A stretch of 64,000 nt of DNA from UBA1952 sp965200035 (GCA_965200035.1 OZ241334.1:2666001-2730000); one strand, 5' to 3'. Numbered from the stretch's first letter, positions 17,501 to 25,474 are shown. A program made the numbers and translations. Notes: generated from the letters alone by a model not told the origin.

Positions 17501-18105
17501 CTGTAAAGCTTGTAGTCACCAATGATAAAGCATGTAATGGAGTGGACAGCCTGATACGAACGGTGACGGTGAAAACATCGCCGGTAGCGGACTTTACGTT
17601 TACGCCGGTGATACCGGTTCCGAATACTCCTACGGATTTCCACAATGCTTCCCGGAATGCCACCGATTACACCTGGGCTTTTGGTGATGGCACTTCCAGC
17701 ATAGAAGTGAATCCAACGCATCAGTACCGAAGAACGGGCAACTATACCGTATGCCTTGAGGCCAGCAATCGCGGTTGTAAGGATACCGTGTGCAAAACCG
17801 TAGCTTCCGATGTGCTTACAGGGGCGGAGCTGCCTACGGCTTTCAGCCCGAATGGTGATGGCAGCAATGATGTATTTTATGTGCGCGGCGGCGCTATCGA
17901 AACGTCCAACCTGAAAATATTCAATCGCTGGGGACAGCTTGTATTCGAGTCCAGCAATGCACCGCCCAATGATCCCGCTTATGGCTGGGATGGCACTTAC
18001 AAAGGCAAGCAACAGGAGATAGAGGTTTATGGCTGGGTGCTCAACGTAACCTTCATCGATGGAACCACCTCGCAGCGCAAAGGAAATGTAACGCTGCTAC
18101 GCTAA
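14521..18105 (+). CDS. Large PKD-domain surface protein with T9SS type B sorting domain
   Basis: A 1194-residue secreted protein. A signal peptide (about 1-24) is followed by an N-terminal domain typical of Bacteroidetes adhesins (VRNDGQWDAPFAYKAE, YYNYFLGKDPSRWKSNIHP). A central region carries repeated beta-propeller-like units (for example YIGGSDNE, TYMGGTGRDG, TYLGGTNDDA). Four PKD domains follow, each with a WDFGDNT-like core (variants WLFGDNT and WAFGDGT). The last 80 residues form the gliding-motility-associated type B sorting domain (FSPNGDGSNDVFYV, IFNRWGQLVFES). T9SS is expected to export it and hold it at the surface. ATG 14521 gives the signal peptide. A PorP/SprF gene follows directly, the usual partner. 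Confidence 0.93.
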   Translation: MLMLQRYLFFSLLFLTPFLSQAQSLEFVRNDGQWDAPFAYKAETGKGDVFLSEKSITYLLGAASNPEKTDALKHGWTKGPIKLDFHAYRLHFDDALTPKITDSKEQSWYYNYFLGKDPSRWKSNIHPALAVDYTGLYQGIDMHVASDRGNMKYEFMVSPHADPSVIKLRFEGPDALTLKGGNLIIKTSVGDVQELKPYAYQYTEEGRKEVPCRYRLKGNRITYDLYDGYDASKLLVIDPTIVFSTFTGSTADNWGFTATYDAQGNFYGGGAVLFYSGSGGGSFPVSPGAFQVTFGGGVSNQTTDEHGLGIPCDIGIIKFNPTGTTKLFATYIGGSDNEVPHSMIVDANNNLIIGGKTSSPDFPVTTGAYDGSYNGGGDIYITKLNSTGTALVGSTYMGGTGRDGTNFSGNEETFGNLKYNYGDDSRSEVLVDNAGNIYLAGSSNSTDFPTLNAQQTTNAGGQDAVIMKLNPTLSTLLWSTYLGGTNDDAGYVMALNNAQTQLYVGGGTMSSNFPFSSSTWHSSYQGGFSDGYIARFANSGTYTRGPVTSIGTTNLDQVYGVQVDFSDNVYAMGQSLGGAFPVTAGTYSNANSSQFIIKLNSGLSSDLMSTVYGSSDPNHTNISPVAFLVDTCENIYISGWGGNLDIPTMPSSVGTTTGLPTTANAFQGTTDGADFYFIVLSRNAQSLLYGSFYGRNNSNARFGEHVDGGTSRFDKTGVVYQAICGGCGGGQIPTTPGSYSPTNGSINCNLASLKIAFELGAVDARSAASPNASGCAPFTVQFQNNSVNATSYIWDFGDNTATSNQVTPQHTFSTPGTYRVRLIASNPNACSITVDSAFLTIIVTNNGINSDFTYHVQDSCGPYTVQFTNTSQYSPTAGSQGFTRFTWLFGDNTTFTGTTPPLHTYPNGGTYTVTLIMRDSTACNSPDSTSKTFTVNASSVAAGFNLTDSLCEGSPINFSNTSQNAQTSTWDFGDNTTSTAASPVHTYATAGTYTVKLVVTNDKACNGVDSLIRTVTVKTSPVADFTFTPVIPVPNTPTDFHNASRNATDYTWAFGDGTSSIEVNPTHQYRRTGNYTVCLEASNRGCKDTVCKTVASDVLTGAELPTAFSPNGDGSNDVFYVRGGAIETSNLKIFNRWGQLVFESSNAPPNDPAYGWDGTYKGKQQEIEVYGWVLNVTFIDGTTSQRKGNVTLLR

Positions 18106-18171
18106 AAGGTTGAGTGCTGAGTTTTTAGTTTTAAGTTGGCTTGTTTACCACAAAAAGAGCATTGTACGGTG

Positions 18172-19200
18172 ATGAAAAAATGGATACGCACCATAGGAAT
18201 TTTACATTTTGCATTTTGCATTTTGCATTACAATGCAAGTGGTCAGGGAATGCACTTTTCCCAGTATTATAATGCGCCCATGCTGCTGAATCCGGCCAAT
18301 ACCGGGCTGATGAGCGATTATGATTATCGGGCAGGAGTGAATTTCCGCAACCAATGGGCCTCGCTGCCGGTGCCTTATAAAACATTCAGCGCCTACGCCG
18401 ATTTTCAGGCATTTCGTATGCATAATGAGACCAGCTGGCTGGGCACAGGCTTTGCTTTTTATAATGATAAAGCGGGCAATGGCGACCTTTCGCTCACCAG
18501 ATTCGAAGGCTTTCTGGCCTATCATATCGAGATCGGTACTACCAGCATGATATCGGGCGGGCTCTCCGCGGCTTATGCACAGCGCAGCGTGGACTTTGCC
18601 AAGCTTACTTTCAACGATCAGTGGGATGGGGTAGTATTCAATACCACGATGGCTAATAATGAAAAGCCCGGTGAAATAAAGACGAATTACTTTGATGTAA
18701 GCGCCGGCCTGAACTATGCGCTCTTCCCGAATGAAAATATTTACATCAAGCTGGGCGCTGGCTTATCGCATATCAATACGCCTAAGGAAAGCTTTTATGG
18801 CATGATTAATGAAATGGGTATGCGGCCAACCGGCAATCTGGATGCGCTTTTCCGGCTGAGCAATGCAGTGACCATTAATCCGTCTGTGTATTATACTAAT
18901 GAAAAAGTAGCATCTGAGTTGATATATGGTACGTTGTTCAGCATCAATGTAGGTGGCAATGTGCGCAATGGCGAACACGTGATCCTCGGTGCTTATTACC
19001 GGCAGGGCGATGCGGTGATTGCTACGGCAGGCGTTGACTGGGGCGGGTTCCGCACCATGTTCAGCTACGATGTAACGACCTCTGCGCTGAGCCCCTACAA
19101 TGGCAGCAATGGTGCGTTTGAAGTAGGTATCCGCTGGCAGGGTTCTTATGGGAATCAGGAAGGAATGGACCGCAAGATGATGAACTGCCCGAGGTTTTAA
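18172..19200 (+). CDS. PorP/SprF family T9SS-associated outer-membrane protein
   Basis: A 342-residue protein with a signal peptide and a predicted beta barrel. Family hallmarks are MHFSQYYNAPMLLNPANTG just after the signal, FRNQWASLPVPYKTFSAYAD, and GGLSAAYAQRSVDF later. PorP/SprF proteins hold type B T9SS cargo at the cell surface, and the gene is 66 bp after such a cargo gene. ATG 18172 is chosen because it starts the hydrophobic signal; part of that signal is encoded by a short tandem DNA repeat. The C-terminal region ends GIRWQGSYGNQEG then a short tail. Confidence 0.93.
   Translation: MKKWIRTIGILHFAFCILHYNASGQGMHFSQYYNAPMLLNPANTGLMSDYDYRAGVNFRNQWASLPVPYKTFSAYADFQAFRMHNETSWLGTGFAFYNDKAGNGDLSLTRFEGFLAYHIEIGTTSMISGGLSAAYAQRSVDFAKLTFNDQWDGVVFNTTMANNEKPGEIKTNYFDVSAGLNYALFPNENIYIKLGAGLSHINTPKESFYGMINEMGMRPTGNLDALFRLSNAVTINPSVYYTNEKVASELIYGTLFSINVGGNVRNGEHVILGAYYRQGDAVIATAGVDWGGFRTMFSYDVTTSALSPYNGSNGAFEVGIRWQGSYGNQEGMDRKMMNCPRF
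18199..18226. repeat. Tandem ATTTTGC heptamers inside the PorP/SprF signal peptide
   Basis: ATTTTAC is followed by three exact ATTTTGC copies, then ATTACAATGC. The array encodes the core of the signal peptide (ILHFAFCILHY). The same heptamer recurs between genes at 35774-35795 and, in part, at 40384-40404. Confidence 0.75.
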
Positions 19201-19264
19201 CAAAAGTTTCCCGCGTGGCTTATGGGCTGAATATTACTTTCGTTTCCGGATGAGGATAATAATC

Positions 19265-19338
19265 TTAACCGCAAAGAGCACGAAGATCACGCAAAGCGCC
19301 GCTAAATCTCTGCGAATGCTCAGCGCACTTTGCGGTTT
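19265..19338. repeat. Palindromic CGCAAAG repeat element
   Basis: Starts TTAACCGCAAAG and ends CTTTGCGGTTT, with internal ACGCAAAG and CTCTGCG words. It is a second, shorter copy of the element at 944-1050. It occupies much of the 261-bp space between the PorP/SprF gene and the response regulator; the rest of that space shows no gene. Confidence 0.7.
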
Positions 19339-19461
19339 GAAAGCACAGAGCCTCAAAGCCCGATAGAAGCAATCAGATGAACGGTGCCAACGCCACGAAT
19401 GCTGCATAGAAAGGATAAGCCCGGACAATAAAAAATTAAACTTTACGAACCTAAATACAAC

Positions 19462-20166
19462 ATGGACAAGGAAAAAGACAAAGTATTGTTGGTGGAAGAT
19501 GACACCAATTTTGGCCAGGTGCTGAAAAATTATCTGGAGCTGAATGACTTTGTGGTAGAGCTGGCGCGGGATGGCATTCTGGGACTGGCCGCCTTCCGGC
19601 GCGAAAAGTTTGATATATGCCTGCTGGATGTGATGATGCCGAATATGGATGGCTTCACGCTGGCAGAAGAAATCCGTAATGTAGATCCTGATATACCGCT
19701 ATTCTTCCTCTCGGCCAAGAGCATGAAAGAAGATATTCTCAATGGCTACAAGCTGGGCGCGGATGACTACATCACCAAGCCATTTGACAGTGAGATATTG
19801 CTGCAGAAGATCAAAGCAGTGCTGAAGCGCAACCAAGAGCAGCAGGACAAGCAGCACAGCCAGATCGAATTCCAGATCGGGATGTACCACTTCAACAGCA
19901 AGCTGCGTACACTGAAGCACGGTAGTGAGAGCCATACCCTCTCTCCAAAAGAGAACGAGCTGCTCACTATGCTGGCCGAATACCGCAATGATCTGCTTCC
20001 GCGTGAAGCAGCGCTGAAGCGCATCTGGGGCAGCGATACCTACTTCAACGGCCGCTCAATGGATGTATATATCGCCAAGCTGCGCAAATACCTGCGTGAA
20101 GATGAAAACGTAGAGATCGTGAACATTCACGGCAACGGCTTCCGCCTGGTAGCGCCGGAGGCTTAA
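19462..20166 (+). CDS. OmpR-family response regulator, RprY-like
   Basis: A 234-residue DNA-binding regulator. The receiver domain (about 7-122) has the acidic pair ED at 12-13, the phosphorylation site D56 (LLDVMMP), S84 and K106 (ITKP). The C-terminal winged-helix domain (about 135-232) has LSPKENELLTMLAEYRND and the recognition region SMDVYIAKLRKYL. It resembles RprY of Bacteroides. No histidine kinase is adjacent, so the partner must be elsewhere. The gene follows a repeat and has a strong terminator after it. Confidence 0.93.
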   Translation: MDKEKDKVLLVEDDTNFGQVLKNYLELNDFVVELARDGILGLAAFRREKFDICLLDVMMPNMDGFTLAEEIRNVDPDIPLFFLSAKSMKEDILNGYKLGADDYITKPFDSEILLQKIKAVLKRNQEQQDKQHSQIEFQIGMYHFNSKLRTLKHGSESHTLSPKENELLTMLAEYRNDLLPREAALKRIWGSDTYFNGRSMDVYIAKLRKYLREDENVEIVNIHGNGFRLVAPEA

Positions 20167-20227
20167 TGGTTTTTTAGCCGTTAGTCTTTGGTCATTAGTC
20201 GGCAGTCTGGCTATATGATCACTTTAT

Positions 20228-20264
20228 AAAAGCCCGCATGAACTTTTAGTTCATGCGGGCTTTT
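20228..20264. terminator. Terminator after the response regulator
   Basis: A 16-bp perfect stem (AAAAGCCCGCATGAAC / GTTCATGCGGGCTTTT) with a 5-base loop. The A and T flanks allow it to stop transcription from either side. The remaining bases to 20393 hold no gene I can support. Confidence 0.85.
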
Positions 20265-20393
20265 GCTTTAAAACCAAAACTTTAATAAGATAAACTAATT
20301 GCTGTCGCAGACTCATACATAACATCTTCTTCCCCCTTTTGGATTTTCCGTAAGGGACCGCGCACTAACGCTGTCGGGATGGGGCATAAGACC

Positions 20394-22256
20394 CTAAATC
20401 TGCTTCCCCTTCATAGCCGCGCCAACAGCTATATCCATCACGCGCTCCGCGTAAGGGCGGGACAGCTCATTCAGCTTTTCAGTCTCGGTATGTATCTGGT
20501 CTTTGTCGCGCGTAGCGATGGCCTTACGGATGCGCTGTATCTGCTCCTTTGTTTCTGCAATCTCGCTTTCCTCCAGCAGGCGGCCATGCTTTTCCAGAAA
20601 GCTTTCGGTAGTGCCCAGCATCTGCTCCGCTTCGGTAATCGCTTCTACAACCGCGCGCTCCGCCATATCGGCGCGGGCATTGGTGAGCGAAGCCAGCAAC
20701 GCCGCTTCCACATCGGCATCGGTGAGGCCATACTGCGGCTTTACATCAATGCTCTGCGCCACGCCGCTGCGCAGCTCGGCCGCGCTTACTTTCAGGATAC
20801 CATCCGCATCGATCAGGAAGGTAATTTCTACCTTCGGCAGCCCGGCAGGCATGCCCGGAATGCCTTTCAGATCAAAGGAAGCCAGCTTGCGGTTGTCTTT
20901 TACCAGATCACGCTCACCCTGGTACACAGATATCGTCATGCCGCTCTGGCCGTCTTTCTGCGTAGTGTATTGCCTTCCGGCCTTCGTCGGGATCTTTGAA
21001 TTGCGGGGAATGAGCACATCCATCAGGCCGCCCATCGTCTCAATGCCGAGACTGAGCGGAGTTACATCCAGCAGCAGCATATCTGTATTCTTTCCGGCGA
21101 GGATATCTGCCTGCACCGCCGCGCCCAGCGCAACAACCTCATCCGGGTTCAGCTCATCAAACAGCTCTTTGCCGAAAAATGCTTTTACCTGCTCTTTTAC
21201 CAGCGGCACGCGCGTAGAGCCGCCTACCATCACCACTGCATCTATCTTAGAGGTGGCAATGCCTGCGTCTTTCATCGCTGCGCGGCAAGAGCTGATAGTG
21301 CGTTCGACCAGCGGTGCAATGAGTGAGTTGAATATTTCTTTAGTGATGATTATATCATGCCCGGCAACATGGAAGGGATAGCTGTCCTGTGCCGATAATG
21401 CAACCTTCGCCTTGCGGGCTTCGAGGCGCAAGGTCTGGTAATGCTCACCTGTATCGGGCATTGATACACCTGCGCTACTCATCTCAGCCCTGCACCAATC
21501 CACGAGCGCATTGTCAAAATCATCACCACCCAGATAAGTATCGCCATGCGTGGACAGCACTTCAAAAATACCGTTGGCAATCGTGAGAATGGAAATGTCG
21601 AATGTGCCACCGCCGAGATCGTACACAGCAATGGTCTTTTCTTCTTCCGGCTTCACGCCGAGCCCGTAGGCAAGGCTGGCTGCGGTAGGCTCATTCACAA
21701 TGCGCAGCACATCCAGCCCGGCCAGCTTACCCGCATCGCGCGTGGCCTGGCGCTGTGCATCATTGAAGTAGGCGGGTACGGTGATAACTGCTTTGTTGAC
21801 CGGTGTTTTCAGCAGGTGCTCTGCCCGGTGCTTCAGCTCGCGCAGGATGTAGGAAGACAGCTCGATGGGAGAATAGAATTTTTCGCCAACCTGGATCTTT
21901 ACCAGCGCATCGGTGTCCTCATCAATGACTTTATACGCGAAATGGCCGGCATCTTTCTGTACATCTTTGTAAGATTTACCCATCAGCCGCTTTACGGAAT
22001 AAATAGTATTGCGCGGGTCCGTAATCAGGTGCTCCTGCGCTTCATTGCCTACATGAACAGCGCCATCTTCCCCAAAATGTACAATAGACGGCACGAGGGT
22101 AAGGCCATCTGTTTCGCGCAGCGCCATCGGAAAGCGGCGCCCTTCTTCTTCGCGCACTACAGCAATGAGGCTGTTGGTGGTGCCGAGGTCAATCCCAACA
22201 ATAATTTCTTCCTGCTGCAGACTGCCTGTGGCTATATTAATGGATACTTTGGCCAT
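20394..22256 (-). CDS. hscA: Hsp70-family chaperone, HscA type
   Basis: A 620-residue Hsp70 whose N-terminus (KVSINIATGSLQQEEIIVGI) matches HscA, the chaperone that helps hand iron-sulfur clusters from scaffold to target proteins, rather than DnaK. Nucleotide-binding motifs are GIDLGTTNS at 21-29, the phosphate-2 loop DLGGGTFD, and VMVGGSTRVPLV. The substrate-binding domain begins after LLLDVTPLSLGIE. No isc/suf genes lie beside it, which leaves some doubt between HscA and a DnaK paralogue; the start and length favour HscA. A -7 box lies just upstream. Confidence 0.88.
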   Translation of the reverse strand: MAKVSINIATGSLQQEEIIVGIDLGTTNSLIAVVREEEGRRFPMALRETDGLTLVPSIVHFGEDGAVHVGNEAQEHLITDPRNTIYSVKRLMGKSYKDVQKDAGHFAYKVIDEDTDALVKIQVGEKFYSPIELSSYILRELKHRAEHLLKTPVNKAVITVPAYFNDAQRQATRDAGKLAGLDVLRIVNEPTAASLAYGLGVKPEEEKTIAVYDLGGGTFDISILTIANGIFEVLSTHGDTYLGGDDFDNALVDWCRAEMSSAGVSMPDTGEHYQTLRLEARKAKVALSAQDSYPFHVAGHDIIITKEIFNSLIAPLVERTISSCRAAMKDAGIATSKIDAVVMVGGSTRVPLVKEQVKAFFGKELFDELNPDEVVALGAAVQADILAGKNTDMLLLDVTPLSLGIETMGGLMDVLIPRNSKIPTKAGRQYTTQKDGQSGMTISVYQGERDLVKDNRKLASFDLKGIPGMPAGLPKVEITFLIDADGILKVSAAELRSGVAQSIDVKPQYGLTDADVEAALLASLTNARADMAERAVVEAITEAEQMLGTTESFLEKHGRLLEESEIAETKEQIQRIRKAIATRDKDQIHTETEKLNELSRPYAERVMDIAVGAAMKGKQI

Positions 22257-22273
22257 GTTGTATTTCTAGGCCG

Positions 22274-22281
22274 CAAAGGTA
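22274..22281 (-). promoter_or_regulatory. -7 box of the hscA promoter
   Basis: The minus strand reads TACCTTTG, an exact TAnnTTTG match, 17 bases before the start codon of hscA. No clear -33 TTG element was found at the expected distance. Confidence 0.55.
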
Positions 22282-22335
22282 GGTCAGGACGGGCAGTAAG
22301 CAGGTGCGGCAATAGCTGGTTAGGCAAATAGTATA

Positions 22336-23145
22336 TCAGTCGCGGCGGTGCCTGGTGCGCGTGCTTTTATTGCCTAAAAACTTGGACAGGAAGTTCTTGG
22401 CCGTTCCTTCCATATTCAGGGTGATCTTCTTGACCACGCCATCTTCCGGACGGGCGAAAAAAGTGGTCTTGTGCACGTGCTGCTTATGATTGGCCGGCTC
22501 TTCCGAAAAATAATAATTGGAGATGCAGGCCCGCACGCCACCTGGCTTTATCACCTTGCTAACTGAATGCACAGATTCTGTATGCGTCTCCATCATTATC
22601 AGGCGGTTGAACTTTGCATGGATTTCTTTGTGCTGCTTCATGGGCTTGTCCCAGAGCTCCAGATTGCCGCCGGCATTTTCCGGCCAGTCCAGGGTTACAT
22701 AATAGAGCGCGTTCAGCACCCGGTACAGCCGTCCATCGCCATCGTGCGAGTTATCCAGGTGAGGCAGCAGGAAATCGCCTTCCAGCATCTGCGAAATACC
22801 GGAGCCATAGAGCGATGCATCTGCATGAAGCTGTGTAAGGCCGGTAATCTCGGACACTATATCCAACACGCGCTGATCCTGAAAAGCAAAGAGAATATCG
22901 GTCATCTCGGGCGCATAATCTTCGAGCTTAATGCCCACCCGCTTGCGTTCCTTGACCGAATTGCGCAGCATGAGCGCGGCTGAGTCCGGTAATGCATTGT
23001 AAATGTTGAGGGCCACAGCTTCCGGCAGCAGGTCATCTATGTAAAAATGGCGCACGGGCGTTGACTGCTGCCAGTATCGGGTCAGTTCATCTTTGTGTTG
23101 GGAGAGGTGCGCTGCGATGGCTGCTGCTGTTTCCTGCCGGTTCAT
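22336..23145 (-). CDS. 2-oxoglutarate-Fe(II) dioxygenase family protein
   Basis: A 269-residue cytoplasmic enzyme. The iron-binding triad is visible as H129 and D131 (LLPHLDNS) and a distal H193 (SVHSV); R205 in GGVRACISNYYFS is placed to bind 2-oxoglutarate. This matches prolyl-hydroxylase-like 2OG oxygenases. The substrate is not known. A frame starting with TTG at 23151 exists, but ATG 23145 is the better start. AATCTTTG, one mismatch from the -7 consensus, lies just upstream. Confidence 0.85.
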   Translation of the reverse strand: MNRQETAAAIAAHLSQHKDELTRYWQQSTPVRHFYIDDLLPEAVALNIYNALPDSAALMLRNSVKERKRVGIKLEDYAPEMTDILFAFQDQRVLDIVSEITGLTQLHADASLYGSGISQMLEGDFLLPHLDNSHDGDGRLYRVLNALYYVTLDWPENAGGNLELWDKPMKQHKEIHAKFNRLIMMETHTESVHSVSKVIKPGGVRACISNYYFSEEPANHKQHVHKTTFFARPEDGVVKKITLNMEGTAKNFLSKFLGNKSTRTRHRRD

Positions 23146-23305
23146 GTGCAAAGATTAAAAAATAACAGGTAAAGATGTGGCTGAGTGCTCGCCTGGGCAT
23201 TATTAACTGCGGCATAATGAGATTACAGCTAACTATCGAAAGTTCTGGCGTCTGCAAAAATGTTTATAATATGCTGTAATTCAATTATTTATTGAAAAAA
23301 AAGCT

Positions 23306-23472
23306 GTGCTGATGAACTCTGTGTCAGCACTGACGGGCTCTAAGTTTGTACCGCGGGCTTCGGGTTTGTGCTGACGGGCTCCTGGTCAGCGCTGACGAGC
23401 TCTAAGTTTGTGCTAACGAACTCCTGGTCAACGCTGACGGGAAGCTCGTCAGCGCTGCTGAACGATTGGTCG
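23306..23472. repeat. Array of eight 21-bp tandem units
   Basis: The 451-bp gap from 23146 to 23596 holds no gene I can support, but 23306-23472 is a tandem array. Units begin at 23306, 23327, 23348 (20 bp, degenerate), 23368, 23389, 23410, 23431 and 23452, with a form like GTGCTGACGGGCTCCTGGTCA alternating with GCGCTGACGAGCTCTAAGTTT in two recurring flavours. Junctions create the perfect palindrome GTCAGCGCTGAC. The unit length is a multiple of three, so one plus-strand frame reads as seven-residue repeats (VLTGSWS, ALTSSKF, VLTNSWS, TLTGSSS), but no start codon and signal in a good context precede it. Confidence 0.8.
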
Positions 23473-23596
23473 GTAACACGTCCAGCCTGTGAAAGAGACA
23501 TTTTTTACGCGCTAACCCAGTTTTTTTACTGAATAGTACGTCTAGTGCAATAACCTACATTTGCCATCGTTTTTAAAAAAGTTCAAAAAACATTTA

Positions 23597-25048
23597 ATGA
23601 AGAAAAAACAATTAATGCTATCAACCTTGTTTTTAGCATCTACAACCCTGCTACAAGCCCAGACCCGCCACCACAGCAACAACCCATTTACCCGGCACCA
23701 GCCAGACCCGATCACACAGAGCATTCTCCAGCATCAGCGGCCGCAGGCTGCACAGAGAGGCACCGCTGTTACAGACCGGCTTACTGGCTGGAGGCTGAAC
23801 TATGGCGGAGGGGACATAGACAGCACGCATTACAAGTATAATAATAACAGCCGCGGCTCTAACCTGGATAATAATGTGCTGAATACCTATCTGGAGCGCG
23901 GCTTTTTCGCTGCTTTCTATGAGCAGGCACAACCTTATCCGCTCGCGGTCAGCAGGAATGCACCAGCTTCAAAGTATGATAGTGCCTACTTCCAGACCAA
24001 AGAGGGCGATACAGTACGTAGTATGGCATATATGGGCAGGACTTATGCGGGAAACGCGGTGAGCAAGGAATACAGCGATGCAGATAATTTTTACGGTGGT
24101 ATCCACTACCACGACAAGACGCGTGTCGATTACACTTATGATGCCTCCGGCAATATTCTGAACGTTGCCAGTAACAATGATACCTCTGCCGGCTTAACAG
24201 GCAGCTATGCTCCGCAGCTTACTTATTCTTATAATTACAATGCCGGCCACGTGATCCGTGACAGCTCAGTCAGCTACCAGAACGGTACAGCTATGCCTTC
24301 TGAAGTGATTTCTTATACTTATGATGCTTCCGGCAATCTGATCGGGTCGGTTCGCAAAGCGGATTTTGGTATGGGTCTGGAGGTGAACAACCGGAATACC
24401 TACACTTATGCCAACAACAAGCTGTATACGTCCCTTACCGAATACACCACCGATGGCGGCATTACCTGGGAAAACAATTCTATTGATACATTTAAATACC
24501 AGGGCAATAATGTTATCTATACTTCCACCTTTGATTGGGATGATAATTCTTCCTCCTGGATGCAGGGCTATGTAACCAACAGCTATTACAATGCACAGAA
24601 CAACCTGGACAGCCAGCTATCTGCAAATGTAATAGCAGGCGCATCTACTCCTTCTGAGAAGATCGCTTATAGCTACAATGCTTATAACCACTATCAGCGT
24701 GTGTACGTTTATGACTATGACGGCACGGGTTACAGCTTAAACGCTGATTTAACCCTTGATCTGTATTATGAAACCTTTACCCCGACAGGCATCAATAATG
24801 TGGCGAAGGAGAAAGATATGGTCAGCATCTATCCAGTGCCTGCCAGTAACTTGCTGAACATCCGGTTCAAGGATGCTGTACAGCACAATGCCGGCCTGCG
24901 CATCTACAATGCAATGGGCCAGCTGATGCAATACACTACACTGAGCAAAGATGCGCAGGTAGATATCAGCAGCCTGGCGCCCGGTACTTATACCGCTGAA
25001 GTGAATGACGGAACGGGTGTACAGCACCTTCCTTTCGTAAAGCTTTAA
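23597..25048 (+). CDS. Secreted protein with T9SS type A sorting domain and YD-like repeats
   Basis: A 483-residue protein with a signal peptide (about 1-22, ending LLQAQ). The middle holds repeated tyrosine-rich motifs, including VDYTYDASGNIL and ISYTYDASGNLI, which resemble RHS/YD repeats, plus similar weaker copies (FKYQGNNVIY, YSYNAYNHY). The last 75 residues are a T9SS type A C-terminal domain (VSIYPVPASNLLNIRF, then LAPGTYTAEV). It is expected to be exported by T9SS. No enzyme motif is seen. ATG 23597 starts the signal peptide. A terminator follows. Confidence 0.88.
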   Translation: MKKKQLMLSTLFLASTTLLQAQTRHHSNNPFTRHQPDPITQSILQHQRPQAAQRGTAVTDRLTGWRLNYGGGDIDSTHYKYNNNSRGSNLDNNVLNTYLERGFFAAFYEQAQPYPLAVSRNAPASKYDSAYFQTKEGDTVRSMAYMGRTYAGNAVSKEYSDADNFYGGIHYHDKTRVDYTYDASGNILNVASNNDTSAGLTGSYAPQLTYSYNYNAGHVIRDSSVSYQNGTAMPSEVISYTYDASGNLIGSVRKADFGMGLEVNNRNTYTYANNKLYTSLTEYTTDGGITWENNSIDTFKYQGNNVIYTSTFDWDDNSSSWMQGYVTNSYYNAQNNLDSQLSANVIAGASTPSEKIAYSYNAYNHYQRVYVYDYDGTGYSLNADLTLDLYYETFTPTGINNVAKEKDMVSIYPVPASNLLNIRFKDAVQHNAGLRIYNAMGQLMQYTTLSKDAQVDISSLAPGTYTAEVNDGTGVQHLPFVKL

Positions 25049-25073
25049 TTATAAAGTTTTGGTTGGTTAAATG

Positions 25074-25107
25074 CCCGCTGCATCTTCTGGTGCGGCGGGT
25101 TTTTTTT
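25074..25107 (+). terminator. Terminator after the YD-repeat T9SS protein
   Basis: Stem CCCGCTGCA pairs with TGCGGCGGG (one G-T wobble) across an 8-base loop, followed by eight T residues. Confidence 0.85.
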
Positions 25108-25200
25108 GTCCATTCAGGAAGTTTGGACTGTTTAATTAAAAACAGTTTCAGTCAGAATTTGTATTTGTTTGCTGTGGGATGCTTCCTTTATTCATTCAGC

Positions 25201-25328
25201 CGTCATCCCGGAGCGGAACGAAGCTTTTCGCGAAGTGAAGACCCGGGATCTCACAGCGACCTAATAACATATCACACAGGTTGATGCGAGATCCCGGGTC
25301 TTCGCTATCACTACGCTCCGGGATGACG
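25201..25328. repeat. Nested palindromic repeat element (MITE/REP-like)
   Basis: Within the 426-bp gap before smc, 25201-25215 (CGTCATCCCGGAGCG) and 25314-25328 are perfect 15-bp inverted copies. Inside them, GAAGACCCGGGATCTC at 25237-25252 and its exact complement at 25288-25303 form a second 16-bp inverted pair. The element has no coding frame. CGTCATCCCGGAGCG-type repeats are widespread between genes of many bacteria. No target duplication could be recognised. The rest of the gap holds a terminator and the smc promoter. Confidence 0.85.
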
Positions 25329-25444
25329 AAGAAGTAGGTGTCTATGATACGTCAGGTCTTCCTCTTAACAATCCAACGGTAACCAGTCTCAAACTAAGTC
25401 AATACCATTAATTGAGATAAAGGAGCACACATAATTGATTTAAT

Positions 25445-25452
25445 TAACTTTG
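25445..25452 (+). promoter_or_regulatory. -7 box of the smc promoter
   Basis: TAACTTTG matches TAnnTTTG exactly and ends 22 bases before the TTG start codon of smc. Confidence 0.55.
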
Positions 25453-25474
25453 CTACCCTTAAAAGAGAATCGCA

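Noticed and set aside
21546..22331. Plus-strand open frame of 261 codons
   Set aside because: Antisense of hscA, a clear Hsp70 gene.
23306..23472. CRISPR array
   Set aside because: The 21-bp units are directly joined with no unique spacers, and no cas genes are near.
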